Below, piece by piece: positions 62,019 to 64,000 of a stretch of 64,000 bases of DNA. This DNA comes from Oreohelix idahoensis (Eukaryota > Mollusca > Gastropoda > Stylommatophora > Oreohelicidae). The notes beneath the pieces are model-generated. The model saw only the letters and a program-made list of their open reading frames with translations, did no database searches and was not told where the DNA came from. The DNA lies in contig JAMPIV010013759.1 in the NCBI GenBank assembly GCA_024509875.1, positions 1 through 64,000 of the forward strand. The letters are read 5' to 3'. Numbering within the stretch: the stretch's first letter is position 1; each line of letters starts with the position of its first letter. The position numbers were made by a program, and so were the translations under genes.

Positions 62019-63873
62019 TCTTGGTAGTGATAATTAATGAAGTTGCTTGTGTGCTGGTAAGAGATGTGTTAGATAGTGTGTCAAACGTTATGTGTAAGAT
62101 AGTTGAGAGCTGATGGGAAGACAGTGCAATTGGTGACTGATTATGAGAATTGGAAATTTACTACTCTGGTAGTCAAGACACAATAAGTGGGTTTAAGATC
62201 ATGCTATGTTAAATTTATCTCTGAGCTTATGTCCCTGTCCATTATTTATATATGTTTACCACGGAAGAGAATGTTTGAGTGGTATGGACAGTGGAGTATG
62301 AGGTTGCATGAAAGGAAATAATGCATTTTGAAAATTGGTCAAATTTGCTTTCCTAATCTGGATCATTATTTTATTTCCAGAATTTAGGTATCCGATGGGA
62401 TAGATAAGCCTTGGTTTGGCACTACTTATTGTACTTTAGACTACCACTGACAGTGTCTTGACATGGTGATCGGACATCAAGTTGCTGAGAGGGTCTACAG
62501 AATACATTGTTTTAAGAAGTTATTTCATACCTTGATGATCTTTGCAGAGTACCAGATGCCAGAGAGCAATATTTTTTGGGCTGATGTACTTAGTTATATA
62601 GTTCAAATGATATTGCATTTTGAAATGTTGACAGTTTGATTTGTTGTGATCATGATATTTGACTACATGCATTGCACATTGTTGTGGTTTTTGAGGGTAA
62701 AGCATCGGCAGTGTGCTTAAATGACAAACTGTCTCATGGTAATTAGTTGTGGGTATCAACACTGATGCAGTCATGGCTAAATGCATGACATTTTTGATTA
62801 AATCATTGCCCTTAGTAATAACAATTGGTATAGCATGTGTTGAAATTGTAATGTATGAGACTATTGGGATATGCCTCTGTCTGAAAGGATTACAATGAGT
62901 ATAAGAATGTGGGTATCAACTTTGTTTTCCAAATAGAATCAAGAAGCGGGAATAAACATGCTAGAGATGAGCATAATGGTAGAAATTTAGGAAGCAGTGG
63001 AGCAAGAGTTATCAGTATCTGCTAGAACTTCACAGATACAATTTTGACCAAGCAAAGTTTTGGATTGAAGAACTTAAGGAATATGAGAAGAATTATTAGA
63101 TTTATCTTTGTGAATTAAACTGATCATTGTGAAGGAAATTAGATCTTTTAAGAATGGATTAGGAAGAAGTAAAAGCTTTGGTGTTGAATAGTAAGTAAAT
63201 TACACCATTCACTGAAATCTTGTTAAAAATTGTGGATTATTCTTTGAATAATGGAATGCGTTAAATTTATGGGACTTACGTTATAAATATGACATCTTGG
63301 GTTGTTATACTGTACGTTTTTTTTTCGGTGGTTGTTACACGACATAATGATGCAGTGTGATAAAGCATCATGGTTTGTTGTTTAAATCTTAATTCTTGTA
63401 GGGTACCTAGGGTACTGCGGTGTATGAAACTTAACATTTTTCACAATGAGATGTAGAACATTTTTGTAACAGATATCATAAGAAATTGTTGATGATTTTT
63501 TTTTTTTCTGTGATGTATTTTGATAAGGATAAATAACTGATAGTTGTGCAAGAATTTTTCAAGACTGATGTAATTGCATACAACTATATCATTTGTTTCA
63601 TTTTGGTGAAAGGGTAGGACATTATTATTATTATAAGCATTTGCTTCATATGAATAGGAAGCATTATAGAGAACTGTGGTATGGGTTAGAGTGTGACTCA
63701 CCCATTGAAGTTTCGTGTAAATAATCCAGTCACGGAAATTTGGCTTAACATAGTATAATTCTCTGTTGTAGATGTTGGAATTTTGCCGACCTCCCATTTT
63801 TGTCAGATATAATTTTCAAAAAAAAAAAGAATGATGATATCATTTTTTTTTTTCTCCGGGGGTCGGTGTAAGC
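62019..63873 (+). other. non-coding 3' part of the LTR element
   Basis: No frame longer than about 90 codons with protein-like content, where pol would be expected. It ends in poly-A/poly-T tracts and CCGGGGGTCGGTGTAAGC just before the 3' LTR, a poor polypurine tract. Confidence 0.6.
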
Positions 63874-64000
63874 TGTTAGGTCATATTTCTGAGGTGGATG
63901 ATGGAGTGAGTGGAAGTAAGGGTCACTGAGGTTGTCAATATTTAAGTTTAACTCAGGGATTGAGTTTATGTCTGGCTTCATGTCAGTATGTGGTGACTTG
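63874..64000 (+). repeat. 3' LTR, partial (window end)
   Basis: First 127 bases identical to 57503-57629. Confidence 0.9.

Larger units (their letters stand above)
57503..64000 (+). mobile_element. young LTR element with coiled-coil ORF and no visible pol
   Basis: Starts TGTTAGG at 57503. The first LTR ends CCTAACA at 58351 (7-bp inverted ends) and the second LTR begins at 63874 and leaves the window. The 127 visible bases of the second LTR are identical to the first. The 5.5-kb interior has one good ORF (60615-62018) and no RT, integrase, RNase H or protease that I can recognise. It is inserted in a LINE; the left flank is CATGC. It looks like a non-autonomous element. Confidence 0.8.

Overview
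The window is eukaryotic, invertebrate-animal DNA: AT-rich, almost entirely non-coding, and packed with several classes of transposable element. A mollusc or other lophotrochozoan is my best guess. That rests on the mix of LINEs, tRNA-headed SINEs, hAT, Tc1/mariner, Helitron and LTR elements plus a TNF-ligand exon, not on any diagnostic gene, so it is a weak call. Some stretches look like unpolished long-read assembly: the first 808 bases contain no C at all, and 5.7-6.6 kb is full of one-base insertions relative to its sister copy at 15.4-16.4 kb.

Region by region. 0.8-2.3 kb holds a minus-strand LINE endonuclease/linker remnant, followed by a 30-bp minisatellite and a SINE. 5.7-16.4 kb is bounded by two ~1.1-kb direct repeats with a possible 4-bp target duplication. 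It contains a complete but defective hAT element (8958-11031, perfect 8-bp TSD) and a minus-strand gene for a DEK_C-domain protein that starts 34 nt from the right-hand repeat. 17-18.3 kb is a LINE RT 3' half. 18.9-20.5 kb is a Tc1 element sitting inside a (TA)n tract. 22.8-23.5 kb is a Helitron N-terminal ORF. 31.4-34.6 kb is a LINE RNase H tail running into about 60 copies of a 44-bp satellite. 37.9-46.9 kb is a structurally complete Ty3/gypsy element with 2.29-kb LTRs, 5-bp TSDs and a Gmr1-like gene order (gag, integrase, then RT-RNase H); its protease and integrase core are missing. 47.4-48.4 kb is a deleted mariner, again inside (TA)n. 53.6-54.4 kb is a dead mariner, 54.4-57.5 kb LINE material, and from 57.5 kb to beyond the window end runs a young LTR element that interrupts the LINE and carries a 467-aa coiled-coil ORF instead of recognisable gag-pol.

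The host-gene content I can support is a minus-strand TNF-superfamily ligand. It has a clear TNF-domain exon (21582-21775), a phase-compatible upstream exon (22090-22176) and a possible last exon (18358-18566). Other possible exons lie at 30.6-30.8 kb and 50.1-51.0 kb (a membrane segment and a stalk-like segment). If these belong together, the gene's introns hold most of the mobile elements described here; that linkage is inference.
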